From M55B112 sp040880545 (GTDB lineage: Bacteria > Bacteroidota > Bacteroidia > Bacteroidales > GCA-2748055): a stretch of DNA of 35,871 bases. The stretch spans positions 1-35,871 of the forward strand of contig JBBDIE010000059.1 of the NCBI GenBank assembly GCA_040880545.1, read 5' to 3'. A program made the position numbers and the translations under genes. Below are positions 16,345-25,135 of this stretch, one piece after another (within the stretch, counting starts at the first letter, position 1; each line of letters begins with the position of its first letter). The notes beneath the pieces were generated by a model. It worked only from the letters and a program-made list of their open reading frames with translations, was not told where the DNA came from and ran no database searches.

Positions 16345-17055
16345 ATGGCAACGTATAAAAGAATCCTTCTTAAACTCAGTGGAGAAGCCCTGATGGCCAG
16401 CCGTTCCTACGGAATTGATCCGCGAAGGTTAAATGATTATATTAAAGAGATTATCGAAGTCCATAAAGCCGGTGTACAGGTTGGGATTGTGATTGGTGGG
16501 GGAAATATATTTCGGGGCCTTTCCGGAATGGAAGATGGATTTGACCGGGTGAAAGGTGATTATATGGGAATGCTGGCAACGGTTATCAACGGACTGGCAC
16601 TCGCCTCTGCATTCGAATCGAAAAACGCCAAAGCCAGGTTACTCACCGCTTTTAAAATGGAACCGGTGGCCGAATTTTATTCAAAATCCAAAGCTGTCCA
16701 GGCACTTGAAAGCGGTGAAATTGTCATTTTCTCCGGGGGTACGGGTAATCCTTTTTTTACAACCGATACCGCTTCCTCTCTCAGGGCGGTGGAAATTGGT
16801 GCTGATGTTATGCTCAAAGGTACCCGGGTGGATGGAGTCTATAATAGTGATCCTGAGAAAGATCCGGATGCCGAGAAATACGAAACAATCACATTTGATG
16901 AGGCCCTGAAGAAGAACCTGAAAATACTTGATCTGACAGCTTTTGCCATGTGTAAGGAGAATGAATTACCCGTTATCGTATTCAACATGAATGAAAAAGG
17001 GAACCTCCTAAAGATCATTTCAGGAGAAAAAGTTGGAACTTTAGTTAAAATTTGA
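16345..17055 (+). CDS. pyrH: UMP kinase
   Basis: A 236-residue kinase (UMP + ATP to UDP + ADP) of the amino-acid-kinase fold, acting in pyrimidine nucleotide synthesis. Motifs: YKRILLKLSGEAL at the N-terminus, VIGGGNIFRG at about 54-63, GDYMGMLATVINGLAL, FSGGTGNPFFTTDTAS and LKGTRVDGVY. The frame is open 32 codons further upstream through the tsf terminator region, but the ATG at 16345 gives the family N-terminus and the usual length. A weak -7-like TATATTCG lies at 16322-16329, so pyrH-frr is probably a separate transcription unit. Confidence 0.97.
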   Translation: MATYKRILLKLSGEALMASRSYGIDPRRLNDYIKEIIEVHKAGVQVGIVIGGGNIFRGLSGMEDGFDRVKGDYMGMLATVINGLALASAFESKNAKARLLTAFKMEPVAEFYSKSKAVQALESGEIVIFSGGTGNPFFTTDTASSLRAVEIGADVMLKGTRVDGVYNSDPEKDPDAEKYETITFDEALKKNLKILDLTAFAMCKENELPVIVFNMNEKGNLLKIISGEKVGTLVKI

Positions 17056-17086
17056 ATAATTTAGGGACTGATTTAATACAACCATT

Positions 17087-17650
17087 ATGAATGAAGAGGT
17101 TCAACTGGTCTTTGAAATGACCCGCGAAAAAATGGACAAAGCGCTGGAACATCTTGAAACAGAACTCAGCAGAATCAGGGCAGGGAAAGCCAACGTTCAT
17201 ATACTTGACGGGATCATGGTTGAATATTACGGTACCATGACACCCCTGAACCAGGTATCCAATATAAGTACCCCTGATGCCAAAACCATCGCGGTGCAAC
17301 CCTGGGAGAGAAATATGATCGATCCCATCGAACGGGCCATTCAACAGGCAAACATCGGGATTACCCCCATGAATAACGGTGAGCTGATCCGCCTCGGGAT
17401 CCCTCCGCTCACTGAACAACGCAGGATAGAGCTTGTAAAGCAGGTGAAAAATGAAGGTGAGAATGCCAGGGTAAGTATCCGTAATAGCCGGCGGGAAGCC
17501 AACGATGAGTACAAACAGATGCAGAAAGATGGCCTGGCAGAGGATGATGCTAAAAGGGCCGAAGACAATGTCCAGGAGCTTACAAAGGAGTTTTCCGAAA
17601 AAATAGACAAGCTTATAGAAGCGAAAGAGGAAGATATCATGACCATTTAA
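17087..17650 (+). CDS. frr: Ribosome recycling factor
   Basis: A 187-residue RRF, which with EF-G splits post-termination ribosomes. Conserved stretches: MDKALEHLETELSRIRAGKA, the VEYYGTMTPLNQVSNIS hinge-side motif, IGITPMNNGELIRLGIPPLTEQRR, and the C-terminal helix ending with EKIDKLIEAKEEDIM. The usual partner of pyrH, 31 bp downstream of it; a strong terminator follows. Confidence 0.98.
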   Translation: MNEEVQLVFEMTREKMDKALEHLETELSRIRAGKANVHILDGIMVEYYGTMTPLNQVSNISTPDAKTIAVQPWERNMIDPIERAIQQANIGITPMNNGELIRLGIPPLTEQRRIELVKQVKNEGENARVSIRNSRREANDEYKQMQKDGLAEDDAKRAEDNVQELTKEFSEKIDKLIEAKEEDIMTI

Positions 17651-17713
17651 ATAGTGTCTTTCCACTCCACTTAATTGACAGACTCTAAATAAATTAAACT
17701 GAACGAATTTACC

Positions 17714-17761
17714 GACCGCATTCCGACAGGGAGATCCCTTCTGTTGTGCGGTCTTTTTTTT
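17714..17761 (+). terminator. Rho-independent terminator after frr
   Basis: GACCGCA (17714-17720) pairs with TGCGGTC (17747-17753), with a partly paired inner ACAG/CTGT stem, followed by eight T. The next gene begins only 9 bp further on. Confidence 0.88.
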
Positions 17762-17769
17762 GACAGATC

Positions 17770-19086
17770 ATGCTGCGACAATACCGGTTCGAAATATTAA
17801 TCATCGTACTGATACACCTGGGATTCCTTGTTATTCAGCTATTCTCACAGAATTACCTGTTAGATGATTCCAAAGAGTATATCAATACCGCCGATAACCT
17901 GATCACTGAAGGGATACTTTACTGTGATGACCCCGAAGGGGACACTGATCCGGCCTTTTACACAAAAAGAACTCCCGGATACCCCCTGTTTCTGTTGCCT
18001 GTTCGTCTGGTTACCGGAAGCCTGGTTCCTGTCATAATCCTGCAAATGCTGCTCTCCATCGGGGCCATTCTGATCATGCTCAAAATATTTAAGCCCGGGA
18101 AAAACAGCAGATACCTGCTGATAGCCTTGGTGGCCCTGTTCCCGGCACAATTCATATACGCCAACCTGGTTATGTCGGAGATCCTGTTCCAGTTTGTCGT
18201 CATGGCAGCTGTTGCCGTTTTTTTCAGATATATTCAAACCAAAAAGATCAAGGTTCTCTGGTACTACCAGCTGCTCATCATTACAGGGATCCTGATAAAA
18301 CCGGTGCTGTACCTGTTTGTTATTGTTAACATCCTGCTGTTTATTTATCTCTATTTCCGGACCCGGCAAAGACTGGTGATCATATCCAGCCTGGTTCCGC
18401 TGATTTTTGTCATCATATTCGGGGGGATCAACCAACATCGAACAGGATATTTCCACATCTCGAGCATACAACATATCAACCTGGTGGATTACAACCTCTA
18501 TTTCTACATGATGAATCGGGAGGGTAAGGAGAAGGCCATGGAGAAAAGGGAGCAGATCCATGAGGAATGCAACAGGCATCTCAATTATAGAGATCAGGCA
18601 ATATGCCTTTCAAAAAGTGCAACCGATTATTTCAGGGAGGACCTGAAAGCGTATGGATTGTTTCACGCCAAAGGCATGGTACGGTTCTTCCTGGATCCCG
18701 GCCGGTTTGACCTGTACCACTTTTTCGGGATAAAAAGTGAACCGGGTAGAGGATTCCTGTACCAGCTGAATAATGGCGGATTGAGGGGGGCGTGGGATTA
18801 TTTCCTGGCACAACCGGTATTGATCATACTTCTACTGCTGCTGATCGCAATGGTAAACCTGCTTCGGCTGGTTGGATTTCTATTTTTCCTCTTCAACAGG
18901 CAGTTCAACATTGAGTTTCGTCTGTTCCTGCTACTGCTCACCGGCTTTCTTGCGTTTGCCACCGGGCCACTGGGCGCTTCACGGTTTATGCTTCCTGTGG
19001 TACTGATCCTTACGGGAGGAGCAGTGGTCCAATATGGACGGTGGGTCGACAAGTATATCCACAAAATTAGGATATCGGAATCTTAG
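17770..19086 (+). CDS. GT-C type membrane glycosyltransferase (PMT/ArnT-like)
   Basis: A 438-residue protein with about ten membrane helices. The first extracytoplasmic loop has the acidic pair LLDDSKEYINTADNL (about residues 31-45), and later RTPGYPLFLLP and NLVMSEILFQF, the arrangement seen in GT-C glycosyltransferases of the PMT_2/ArnT type, which use lipid-linked sugars. A soluble segment near residues 235-310 is charged and Cys-containing. Acceptor and sugar are unknown. The ATG lies 8 nt after the T tract of the frr terminator, so it must depend on read-through or on a promoter hidden within that terminator; no good -7 box was found. Confidence 0.82.
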   Translation: MLRQYRFEILIIVLIHLGFLVIQLFSQNYLLDDSKEYINTADNLITEGILYCDDPEGDTDPAFYTKRTPGYPLFLLPVRLVTGSLVPVIILQMLLSIGAILIMLKIFKPGKNSRYLLIALVALFPAQFIYANLVMSEILFQFVVMAAVAVFFRYIQTKKIKVLWYYQLLIITGILIKPVLYLFVIVNILLFIYLYFRTRQRLVIISSLVPLIFVIIFGGINQHRTGYFHISSIQHINLVDYNLYFYMMNREGKEKAMEKREQIHEECNRHLNYRDQAICLSKSATDYFREDLKAYGLFHAKGMVRFFLDPGRFDLYHFFGIKSEPGRGFLYQLNNGGLRGAWDYFLAQPVLIILLLLLIAMVNLLRLVGFLFFLFNRQFNIEFRLFLLLLTGFLAFATGPLGASRFMLPVVLILTGGAVVQYGRWVDKYIHKIRISES

Positions 19087-19157
19087 GATCGACGGAGCAT
19101 CCGTCTTGATTCTACTGGATCAAAATGAACGAATTATACATTTTTAGCATTTTTATA

Positions 19158-19189
19158 TTTGGATTATAGTAACTAATTGGTTACTTTTG
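19158..19189 (+). promoter_or_regulatory. Promoter and operator of the second TA pair
   Basis: TTTG (19158-19161), a 20-bp spacer and TACTTTTG (19182-19189) form a full Bacteroidota promoter. The near-perfect palindrome AGTAACTAATTGGTTACT (19168-19185; 16 of 18 bases symmetric) covers the spacer and half of the -7 box. The toxin ATG is 9 bp after the box, so the transcript may be almost leaderless. The half site AATTGGT also occurs in the higBA operator at 4651-4665. Confidence 0.72.
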
Positions 19190-19198
19190 TGATTAGAC

Positions 19199-19525
19199 AT
19201 GAGGACCCTTGAACCCTATAAGAATTATTTCTGGGATTTTTATAATCCATTGCAGCATAAAATAAAAGGGAAAGTTGATTATGTCTTACAGATCATTATT
19301 TCAGTTGAAAGAATTTCGGCAAAGTTCTTCAAACATCTTGAAGATGGAATCTACGAGATCAGGATTGAATATCAGGGGAATATATATAGAATATTCTCCT
19401 TTTTTGATGATGGTACACTGATTATTCTCCTTCATGGAATACAGAAAAAAACGCAAAAGACACCCAGAAAGGAAATAGATCGGGCTAAAAAACTTAGAAG
19501 AGAGTATTATGAAAGCAAAGAATAG
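19199..19525 (+). CDS. RelE/HigB-like toxin (phage Gp49-like family)
   Basis: A 108-residue protein with the Gp49-like/RelE-fold pattern: FFKHLEDGIYEIRIEYQGNIYRIFSFFDDGTLIILLHGIQKKTQKTP, then a basic C-terminal helix (IDRAKKLRREYY). The segment YEIRIEYQGNIYRIFSF followed by LLHGIQKKTQKTP is diagnostic of this toxin family. It is predicted to be a ribosome-dependent mRNA endonuclease. It overlaps the antitoxin gene by 17 bp. The low G+C content against the surrounding glycosyltransferase and OmpA genes suggests transfer. Confidence 0.9.
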   Translation: MRTLEPYKNYFWDFYNPLQHKIKGKVDYVLQIIISVERISAKFFKHLEDGIYEIRIEYQGNIYRIFSFFDDGTLIILLHGIQKKTQKTPRKEIDRAKKLRREYYESKE

Positions 19526-19820
19526 CACAGAAAATCCAAAAACTATCAATGAACTTTTTGATAGGAAATATGGCATGCCTGGGTCGAAAATCCGTCGTGA
19601 ATTTGAACAGAAAGCAGAGGCGTTTATGGTTGCTGAGCTAGTAAAAGAATCGAGAAAAAAAGCTCATCTGACCCAGGAACAATTAGCAAAGAAACTTAAT
19701 GTTAATAGAGCGTACATTTCTAAAATTGAAAGAGCTTCCAGCGATGTCCGGATTTCAACCCTTAGGAAAATAATTGAAACCGGATTAGGTGGAAAATTAC
19801 ATATCCATGTGGAGCTGTGA
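19509..19820 (+). CDS. Xre-type HTH antitoxin
   Basis: A 103-residue protein. A helix-turn-helix of the Xre/HTH_3 kind occupies residues about 38-92: ELVKESRKKAHLTQEQLAKKLNVNRAYISKIERASSDVRISTLRKI, with the recognition helix NRAYISKIE. The N-terminal part (about 35 residues) should contact the toxin. It likely represses the operon at the palindrome 19168-19185. The start overlaps the toxin end by 17 bp, so translation is coupled. Confidence 0.9.
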   Translation: MKAKNSTENPKTINELFDRKYGMPGSKIRREFEQKAEAFMVAELVKESRKKAHLTQEQLAKKLNVNRAYISKIERASSDVRISTLRKIIETGLGGKLHIHVEL

Positions 19821-19903
19821 TAATAAACCAGCAAGTCATTGACAATGCGTGGATCTCCAAAACCTTAGCTTTTTGTTAGGCTGCGACACATAAAAACGGT
19901 GAA

Positions 19904-20902
19904 CTAATCCATCTCCAGTATTCTATATAACTCATCCAGATCGGGTGAGAGGATGATCTCGGTTCGCCGGTTCTTTGCCCTGGCTTCCGGTGTAACTGCA
20001 GGATCAACCGGAAGGTACTCTCCCCTTCCCGCCACCGTAATTCTGTTCGGATCTATGGAATTAGCATCAAGCAGAATCCTTACAATGGAGGTGGCCCTCA
20101 GTACACTCAGATCCCAGTTGTCTTTAATGGACGAACCCTGTCTGAACGGTACATCATCCGTATGGCCTTCAATCATGATACTTATATCCCGATTCTGAGC
20201 CAGAACAACAGCAAGCTGCCTTAAGGCACGTTGTCCGTTCTGGTCAACAGTGGTACTTCCGGAGCCAAACAGCAACTGGTTTTGCAGAGATACATACACT
20301 TTGCCATTTTTATGGGTTACCGTTAAACCCTGCCCCTCAAATCCCAAAAGGGCATCTGCCACTGTCTTTCTGAGTTTCTGCATGAGTTGATCCTTTTGGT
20401 AGAGCATCTCTTCCATCTCCATCAGTCTGGCATTCCTGGCCTCAAGCTCAGCCCTCAACCTGGTAAGTGACTGCCGTTGTTCTGATACATTTCTTTCAAG
20501 CTCCTTCAGTGTGCGCTGTTTGATCGCCAGGTCCTCCTGCGCATCCTGGAGTTCGTTCAGCAATCTCCTGGTTTCCCGTGCATTTCCACGCAACAGTGAT
20601 TCGTGGGTCTCTTCCAAATCACTGTACCTTCGTTCCAGTGCAGCAATCTCTCTCTGAGCCTTTTCAATCTCCCCATACAGCCTGATGCTATCCTCTACGA
20701 ACCTATCCTTCTGATCCTCCACCTGGTCAATCAACGCTTTCATCTCACGATTTTCTACCGTGAGCCTTTCGTTTTCAGCAAATATTTCATCCCTGTCCTG
20801 TTGTAACGTGGTCCGCTTTCTGTCCACCTCACGAAACTGTGTGCCGGGCACGCACGAGAATATACCTCCTGCCAGTATTGCGTATATGAAAATCTTTCTC
20901 AT
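19904..20902 (-). CDS. OmpA-family lipoprotein with a long coiled coil
   Basis: A 332-residue protein. The signal sequence ends in a lipobox-like GGIFSC (Cys at about 17), so it should be lipidated. Residues about 30-180 form an uninterrupted charged coiled coil (many E, R, L, Q). The C-terminal ~125 residues are an OmpA/MotB peptidoglycan-binding domain: LLFGSGSTTVDQNGQRAL, the core MIEGHTDDVPF, LSVLRATSIVRIL, ITVAGRGEYLPV and RAKNRRTEIIL. It probably tethers the envelope to peptidoglycan. It resembles MotB-like OmpA proteins, but there are no flagellar genes here. Confidence 0.9.
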   Translation of the reverse strand: MRKIFIYAILAGGIFSCVPGTQFREVDRKRTTLQQDRDEIFAENERLTVENREMKALIDQVEDQKDRFVEDSIRLYGEIEKAQREIAALERRYSDLEETHESLLRGNARETRRLLNELQDAQEDLAIKQRTLKELERNVSEQRQSLTRLRAELEARNARLMEMEEMLYQKDQLMQKLRKTVADALLGFEGQGLTVTHKNGKVYVSLQNQLLFGSGSTTVDQNGQRALRQLAVVLAQNRDISIMIEGHTDDVPFRQGSSIKDNWDLSVLRATSIVRILLDANSIDPNRITVAGRGEYLPVDPAVTPEARAKNRRTEIILSPDLDELYRILEMD

Positions 20903-21096
20903 TTTTATTGTTACTGAATGCTGTTATGTGACAAATTTATTGAATCCCCCGCTGTATTTGCTGAATCTCGCCATCTATTTAAACGGTTATACTATATTAT
21001 AACGTAGGAGAACAGTGCAAATTACATAAAAAATCAGGTTCATGGATTTTGAATTTTCCCAAACAGGGGCAAGATATCAACATCCCCGGAATTTTC

Positions 21097-21104
21097 TATC
21101 TTTG
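21097..21104 (+). promoter_or_regulatory. -7 box of the dxs promoter
   Basis: TATCTTTG, a perfect TAnnTTTG match, 21 bp before the dxs ATG. No clear -33 element was seen. Confidence 0.65.
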
Positions 21105-21125
21105 TAGGATCATATCCATAGCTGA

Positions 21126-23054
21126 ATGAGTGCAGAAAGTAACGTGTTTCCATTACTCAGCAAGATCGACGGTCCTGCTGAGATGAAGGGGCTTACACCG
21201 GAGGAACTGGTCCGGTTAAGCGATGAGCTAAGGCAATTTATCATCGAAATTGTTTCATCCAATCCCGGCCACCTGGGTGCCAGCCTGGGTGTTGTGGAGC
21301 TGACGGTTGCACTCCACCACGTTTTCAATGCCCCCTACGATAAGATTATCTGGGATGTGGGCCACCAGGCTTATGGCCACAAGATCCTCACAGGGCGGCG
21401 GGATGAATTTCACACCAACCGTAAATATAAAGGAATCAGCGGTTTCCCGCGGCTTTCCGAAAGCGCGTATGATGCCTTTGGGGTAGGTCACTCCTCTACC
21501 TCACTCTCTGCAGCACTTGGGATGGCAGTTGCTCGGGACAGCAGGGAGAAGAATAACCATATCATTGCAGTGATAGGCGACGGATCACTTACCGGGGGGA
21601 TGGCGTATGAGGCACTCAACAATGCCGGCCACGAGAAAAAGGATATGCTCGTGATCCTCAACGACAATAATATATCCATCGACCCAAGTGTGGGAGCCAT
21701 GAAGGAGTACCTCCTGGACATTACCACCTCCAGGGCATATAACAAGGTGAAAAATGATATCTGGAACCTGTTGGGTGCCCTTAATAAGGTGAATCCCAAT
21801 ACGCGACAGTATTTCCAGAAAATTGAAAACGCGATCAAGTCCATTGTTCTGAAACAGAGCAACCTTTTCGAGTCGATGAATTTCAGGTATTTCGGTCCGG
21901 TGGATGGTCATGATGTGGTTTACCTTGCGAGTGTTCTCAACGACATAAAAGAGATTAAGGGGCCGAAGCTGCTGCATGTCTTGACCAAGAAGGGAAAAGG
22001 ATTTCCGATGGCAGAGCTGAACCAGACAAAATTCCATTCCACCGGCTCAAAATTTGACAAAACAACCGGGGAATTTTATGAATCGGCAAAACCATCAAAG
22101 TCGCCAAAATACCAGGATGTATTCGGTGATACCCTTCTGGAGCTGGCAAGGACCAACAAAAAGATCATCGGGATCACACCGGCCATGTCATCTGGTTCTT
22201 CTCTGAATACAATGATGGAGGAGATTCCTGATAGAACCTTTGATGTTGGCATCGCCGAACAACATGCCGTTACTTTTGCTGCAGGACTGGCAGTCTCGGG
22301 AATGATCCCCTATTGCACGATCTATTCCACCTTTCTGCAAAGGGCCTATGACCAGGTGATCCATGATGTGGCGCTCCAGAACCTTCCGGTTGTATTCTGT
22401 GTTGACCGGGCAGGACTTGTTGGCGCCGACGGGGCCACACACCACGGTGTTTTCGACCTATCCTATATGCGCTGTATTCCCAATCTTACCATCGCATCGC
22501 CCATGAATGAGATTGAATTCCGTAATTTACTCTTTTCTGCACAACACAATGTGGAGGGACCCTTTGTGATCCGGTATCCAAGGGGTCGGGGAGTGTTGAC
22601 CGACTGGAAAAAAGAATTTTCAGAAATTGAAAAGGGTACGGGGCGTCTGTTACGTGATGGGGAGGACCTTGCCATTATCTCCATTGGACCTATCGGCAAC
22701 GAAGTTACAGCGGCCATTGATGAATTGGAGAAAATGAATTTAAGTATTGCCCATTTTGATTTACGGTTCCTGAAACCACTGGATGAAAAAAGCCTGACCA
22801 GGTTGTTTAAAAAACACAGGAAAGTCATTACCATTGAAGACGGGACAATCAGCGGGGGAATGGGAAGCGCCATCCTGGAATTCATCTCTGAAAAGGGATT
22901 ACATACCGAGGTTAAACGGCTCGGCGTTCCCGACAGGTTTGTCGACCATGGAACGGTGGAAGAGCTCTTCGCAGAATGCGGAATGAACCGGGAAGGAATT
23001 ATCCAGGCAGCCAGGGTAATGATAGGATCCAAAGCCATGTTTAAGGTGATGTAG
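21126..23054 (+). CDS. dxs: 1-deoxy-D-xylulose-5-phosphate synthase
   Basis: A 642-residue thiamine-diphosphate enzyme that condenses pyruvate and glyceraldehyde 3-phosphate, the first step of the MEP isoprenoid pathway. Motifs: PGHLGASLGVVELTVALH, DVGHQAYGHKILTGRR, the ThDP-binding GDGSLTGGMAYEALNN (G151-D-G153 with N181), FGPVDGHD, the catalytic glutamate in DVGIAEQHAVTFAAGLA, DRAGLVGADGATHHG, and the C-terminal transketolase domain with RFLKPLD and GTISGGMGSAI. Full length for the family. It is monocistronic and converges with the aldehyde dehydrogenase gene. Confidence 0.98.
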   Translation: MSAESNVFPLLSKIDGPAEMKGLTPEELVRLSDELRQFIIEIVSSNPGHLGASLGVVELTVALHHVFNAPYDKIIWDVGHQAYGHKILTGRRDEFHTNRKYKGISGFPRLSESAYDAFGVGHSSTSLSAALGMAVARDSREKNNHIIAVIGDGSLTGGMAYEALNNAGHEKKDMLVILNDNNISIDPSVGAMKEYLLDITTSRAYNKVKNDIWNLLGALNKVNPNTRQYFQKIENAIKSIVLKQSNLFESMNFRYFGPVDGHDVVYLASVLNDIKEIKGPKLLHVLTKKGKGFPMAELNQTKFHSTGSKFDKTTGEFYESAKPSKSPKYQDVFGDTLLELARTNKKIIGITPAMSSGSSLNTMMEEIPDRTFDVGIAEQHAVTFAAGLAVSGMIPYCTIYSTFLQRAYDQVIHDVALQNLPVVFCVDRAGLVGADGATHHGVFDLSYMRCIPNLTIASPMNEIEFRNLLFSAQHNVEGPFVIRYPRGRGVLTDWKKEFSEIEKGTGRLLRDGEDLAIISIGPIGNEVTAAIDELEKMNLSIAHFDLRFLKPLDEKSLTRLFKKHRKVITIEDGTISGGMGSAILEFISEKGLHTEVKRLGVPDRFVDHGTVEELFAECGMNREGIIQAARVMIGSKAMFKVM

Positions 23055-23125
23055 TATCCTTAAAGGCAGAAGCCGGCCATGGCAATTCAGAAGCCGGGAT
23101 CTCCTGAATCAGCTTTTAAATTAAT

Positions 23126-24688
23126 CTATAAATCAAATTTTATTCCCTGTGCCAAAGGAAGCTCTGTCCCATAGTTGATGGTATTGGTCTGTCTTCTCAT
23201 ATAGGCCTTCCAGGCATCTGAACCTGATTCCCGGCCCCCGCCTGTCTCCTTTTCGCCACCAAAAGCACCACCAATTTCGGCACCGGAAGTTCCGATATTC
23301 ACGTTGGCAATACCACAATCCGAACCCATACCCGAAAGGAAGGTCTCCGCTTCGCGCATGTTCAGCGTAAAAATGGCCGAAGAAAGTCCCTGGGGAACAC
23401 TATTATTCAGTGCGATGGCATTTTCAACGGACCCTTTATAACGGATCAGGTATAACAGTGGGGCAAAAGTCTCTTCCTGCACAATTTCATAGTGATTTTC
23501 CGCTTCGGCAATGGCTGGCATCACAAAATTACCGGATTCGAACCCGGCTCCTTCCAGCACCTCTCCACCAAATAAAATTTCACCCCCGGTCTCCAATACC
23601 TTTTTCTGAGCCGCCAGAAAATCGTCAACACCCACTTTATCTATCATGGGTCCGACCAGGTATTTTTCATCCAGCGGATTTCCAATTTTTCCGTCCAGTT
23701 GCCGGTATGCATTGACCAGCCGCTGCTTCACTTCGTCATAGATCGCATCGTGGATAATTACGCGCCGAGTGGAAGTACAACGCTGACCGGTTGTACCAAC
23801 AGCACCAAAGACAACTGCAGGAATAGCAATTTCCAGGTCCGCCTCCTTTGATATGATCACGGCATTGTTCCCTCCAAGCTCCATAATGGTATTTCCCAAC
23901 CGCTTACCCACAATTGCCGAAACCCTTTTCCCAACGGCCGTTGATCCGGTCACCGATATGAGCGGGATCCGGTTATCGGCTGCAAAGTTGTCCCCCACTA
24001 CCGATGATTTGGCAATGATCAGGTTAAAGACACCTTCTGTTACGTTATTGGTTTTCAAAACATCCCCGATAAGCTTCTGGCAGGCGATGGCAGTAAGCGG
24101 CGTTTTGGAACTGGGTTTCCATATCACAACATCACCCGCTACGGCAGCGATCATTGTGTTCCAGGCCCATACGGCCACGGGAAAATTAAATGCAGTGATC
24201 AGCCCGACGATCCCCAGAGGATGGTACTGGTCGTACATCCTGTGCATGGGACGTTCTGACTGCATCGTATAACCGTACAACTGGCGTGATTGTCCCACTG
24301 CAAAATCACAGATATCGATCATCTCCTGCACCTCACCCAGTCCCTCCTGGTAAATCTTACCCATTTCAAGGGATACCAGGTAACCGAGGTCCTCCTTGTT
24401 TTCCCTCAGTGCAAGGCCGATCTGGCGAACCACTTCACCGCGCTGCGGCGCCGGTACAGTTTTCCACACTTCAAAAGCCTTTTCAGCAGTTTGAATTACA
24501 GTTTCGAGATCTCCGGCAGAACCATTTATTACACGAGCTATTGGCTTCCCATCGATGGGCGACAGAGACTCCGTCTCATCTCCTTTGGTGACAACCCATT
24601 TCGTTCCCGTTGTAACACCGCTGTTTACAGCTTCAATTCCCAGGCGGGCCAACACCTCTTTTGTCGTTTCTGAATATCCGGTTTTCAT
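23126..24688 (-). CDS. ALDH7-type aldehyde dehydrogenase (piperideine-6-carboxylate/aminoadipate semialdehyde type)
   Basis: A 520-residue NAD-dependent aldehyde dehydrogenase. Active-site residues are in place: N168 in AFNFPVAVW, E270 in NTIMELGGNN, and C304 in TTGQRCTSTRR. The ALDH7 subfamily is indicated by the N-terminal half (YHPLGIVGLITAFNFPVAV) and above all by the C-terminal GTSGAEIGGAFGGEKETGGGRESGSDAWKAYMRR region (positions about 467-500; GAEIGGAFGGEKETGGGRE is the key part). ALDH7 members oxidise aminoadipate semialdehyde in lysine breakdown; no other lysine-pathway gene is next to it, so the substrate is inferred. Confidence 0.92.
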   Translation of the reverse strand: MKTGYSETTKEVLARLGIEAVNSGVTTGTKWVVTKGDETESLSPIDGKPIARVINGSAGDLETVIQTAEKAFEVWKTVPAPQRGEVVRQIGLALRENKEDLGYLVSLEMGKIYQEGLGEVQEMIDICDFAVGQSRQLYGYTMQSERPMHRMYDQYHPLGIVGLITAFNFPVAVWAWNTMIAAVAGDVVIWKPSSKTPLTAIACQKLIGDVLKTNNVTEGVFNLIIAKSSVVGDNFAADNRIPLISVTGSTAVGKRVSAIVGKRLGNTIMELGGNNAVIISKEADLEIAIPAVVFGAVGTTGQRCTSTRRVIIHDAIYDEVKQRLVNAYRQLDGKIGNPLDEKYLVGPMIDKVGVDDFLAAQKKVLETGGEILFGGEVLEGAGFESGNFVMPAIAEAENHYEIVQEETFAPLLYLIRYKGSVENAIALNNSVPQGLSSAIFTLNMREAETFLSGMGSDCGIANVNIGTSGAEIGGAFGGEKETGGGRESGSDAWKAYMRRQTNTINYGTELPLAQGIKFDL

Positions 24689-24714
24689 AGTAATTCTAAT
24701 TTTAAGTCAGACAA

Positions 24715-24722
24715 CAAAAATA
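24715..24722 (-). promoter_or_regulatory. -7 box of the aldehyde dehydrogenase promoter
   Basis: Minus-strand TATTTTTG, a perfect TAnnTTTG match, about 26 bp before the ATG at 24688. Confidence 0.55.
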
Positions 24723-24797
24723 GACATGTAAACACGGGAAAAAGATATTAAATAACATGTATGCTGAATAACAAATATGCACAATGCAAGATTATAA

Positions 24798-24829
24798 TTT
24801 GCCACAAATTTGAAAATATGCTATCTTCG
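24798..24829 (+). promoter_or_regulatory. Promoter of tRNA-Leu
   Basis: TTTG (24798-24801), a 20-bp spacer, then TATCTTCG (24822-24829). The first base of the tRNA is 21 bp further on. Confidence 0.65.
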
Positions 24830-24850
24830 CATTCCGCAGAAATTAACTAT

Positions 24851-24934
24851 GCCCGGATGGCGGAATTGGTAGACGCGCTGGTCTCAAACACCAGTAGCCG
24901 CAAGGCTGTGCCGGTTCGACCCCGGCTCCGGGTA
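24851..24934 (+). tRNA. tRNA-Leu, anticodon CAA
   Basis: 84 nt. Acceptor GCCCGGA pairs with TCCGGGT (G1-U72 wobble), discriminator A, no encoded CCA. The anticodon arm CTGGT-CTCAAAC-ACCAG gives anticodon CAA (codon UUG). A long variable arm AGCC-GCAA-GGCT and the T arm GCCGG-TTCGACC-CCGGC are as expected of class II tRNA-Leu. Confidence 0.96.
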
Positions 24935-24942
24935 CTGAAACG

Positions 24943-24980
24943 GAAGAAACGGATTATTTATCTGTTTCTTCATTTTTTAT
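24943..24980 (+). terminator. Terminator of tRNA-Leu
   Basis: GAAGAAACGGAT (24943-24954) pairs with ATCTGTTTCTTC (24960-24971) with one G-U pair and loop TATTT, followed by a T tract. Confidence 0.85.
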
Positions 24981-25112
24981 CCTGTAACTCGTTGGTATTC
25001 ATAAAATTCATTCAAGGACTCCGGTTAGATATCGGTTCGATGTTTTAAGTTTAAGAAAGTATAACAACATCTTTCACAGTACTCTCAAAATCTGCTTATC
25101 CATGCAAATTTG

Positions 25113-25120
25113 TATCTTTA
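25113..25120 (+). promoter_or_regulatory. Probable -7 box of the ParE-like TA pair
   Basis: TATCTTTA differs from TAnnTTTG at the last base and lies 16 bp before the antitoxin ATG. No convincing -33 element or palindrome was seen. Confidence 0.4.
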
Positions 25121-25135
25121 TGAAAAATAGTTGTC

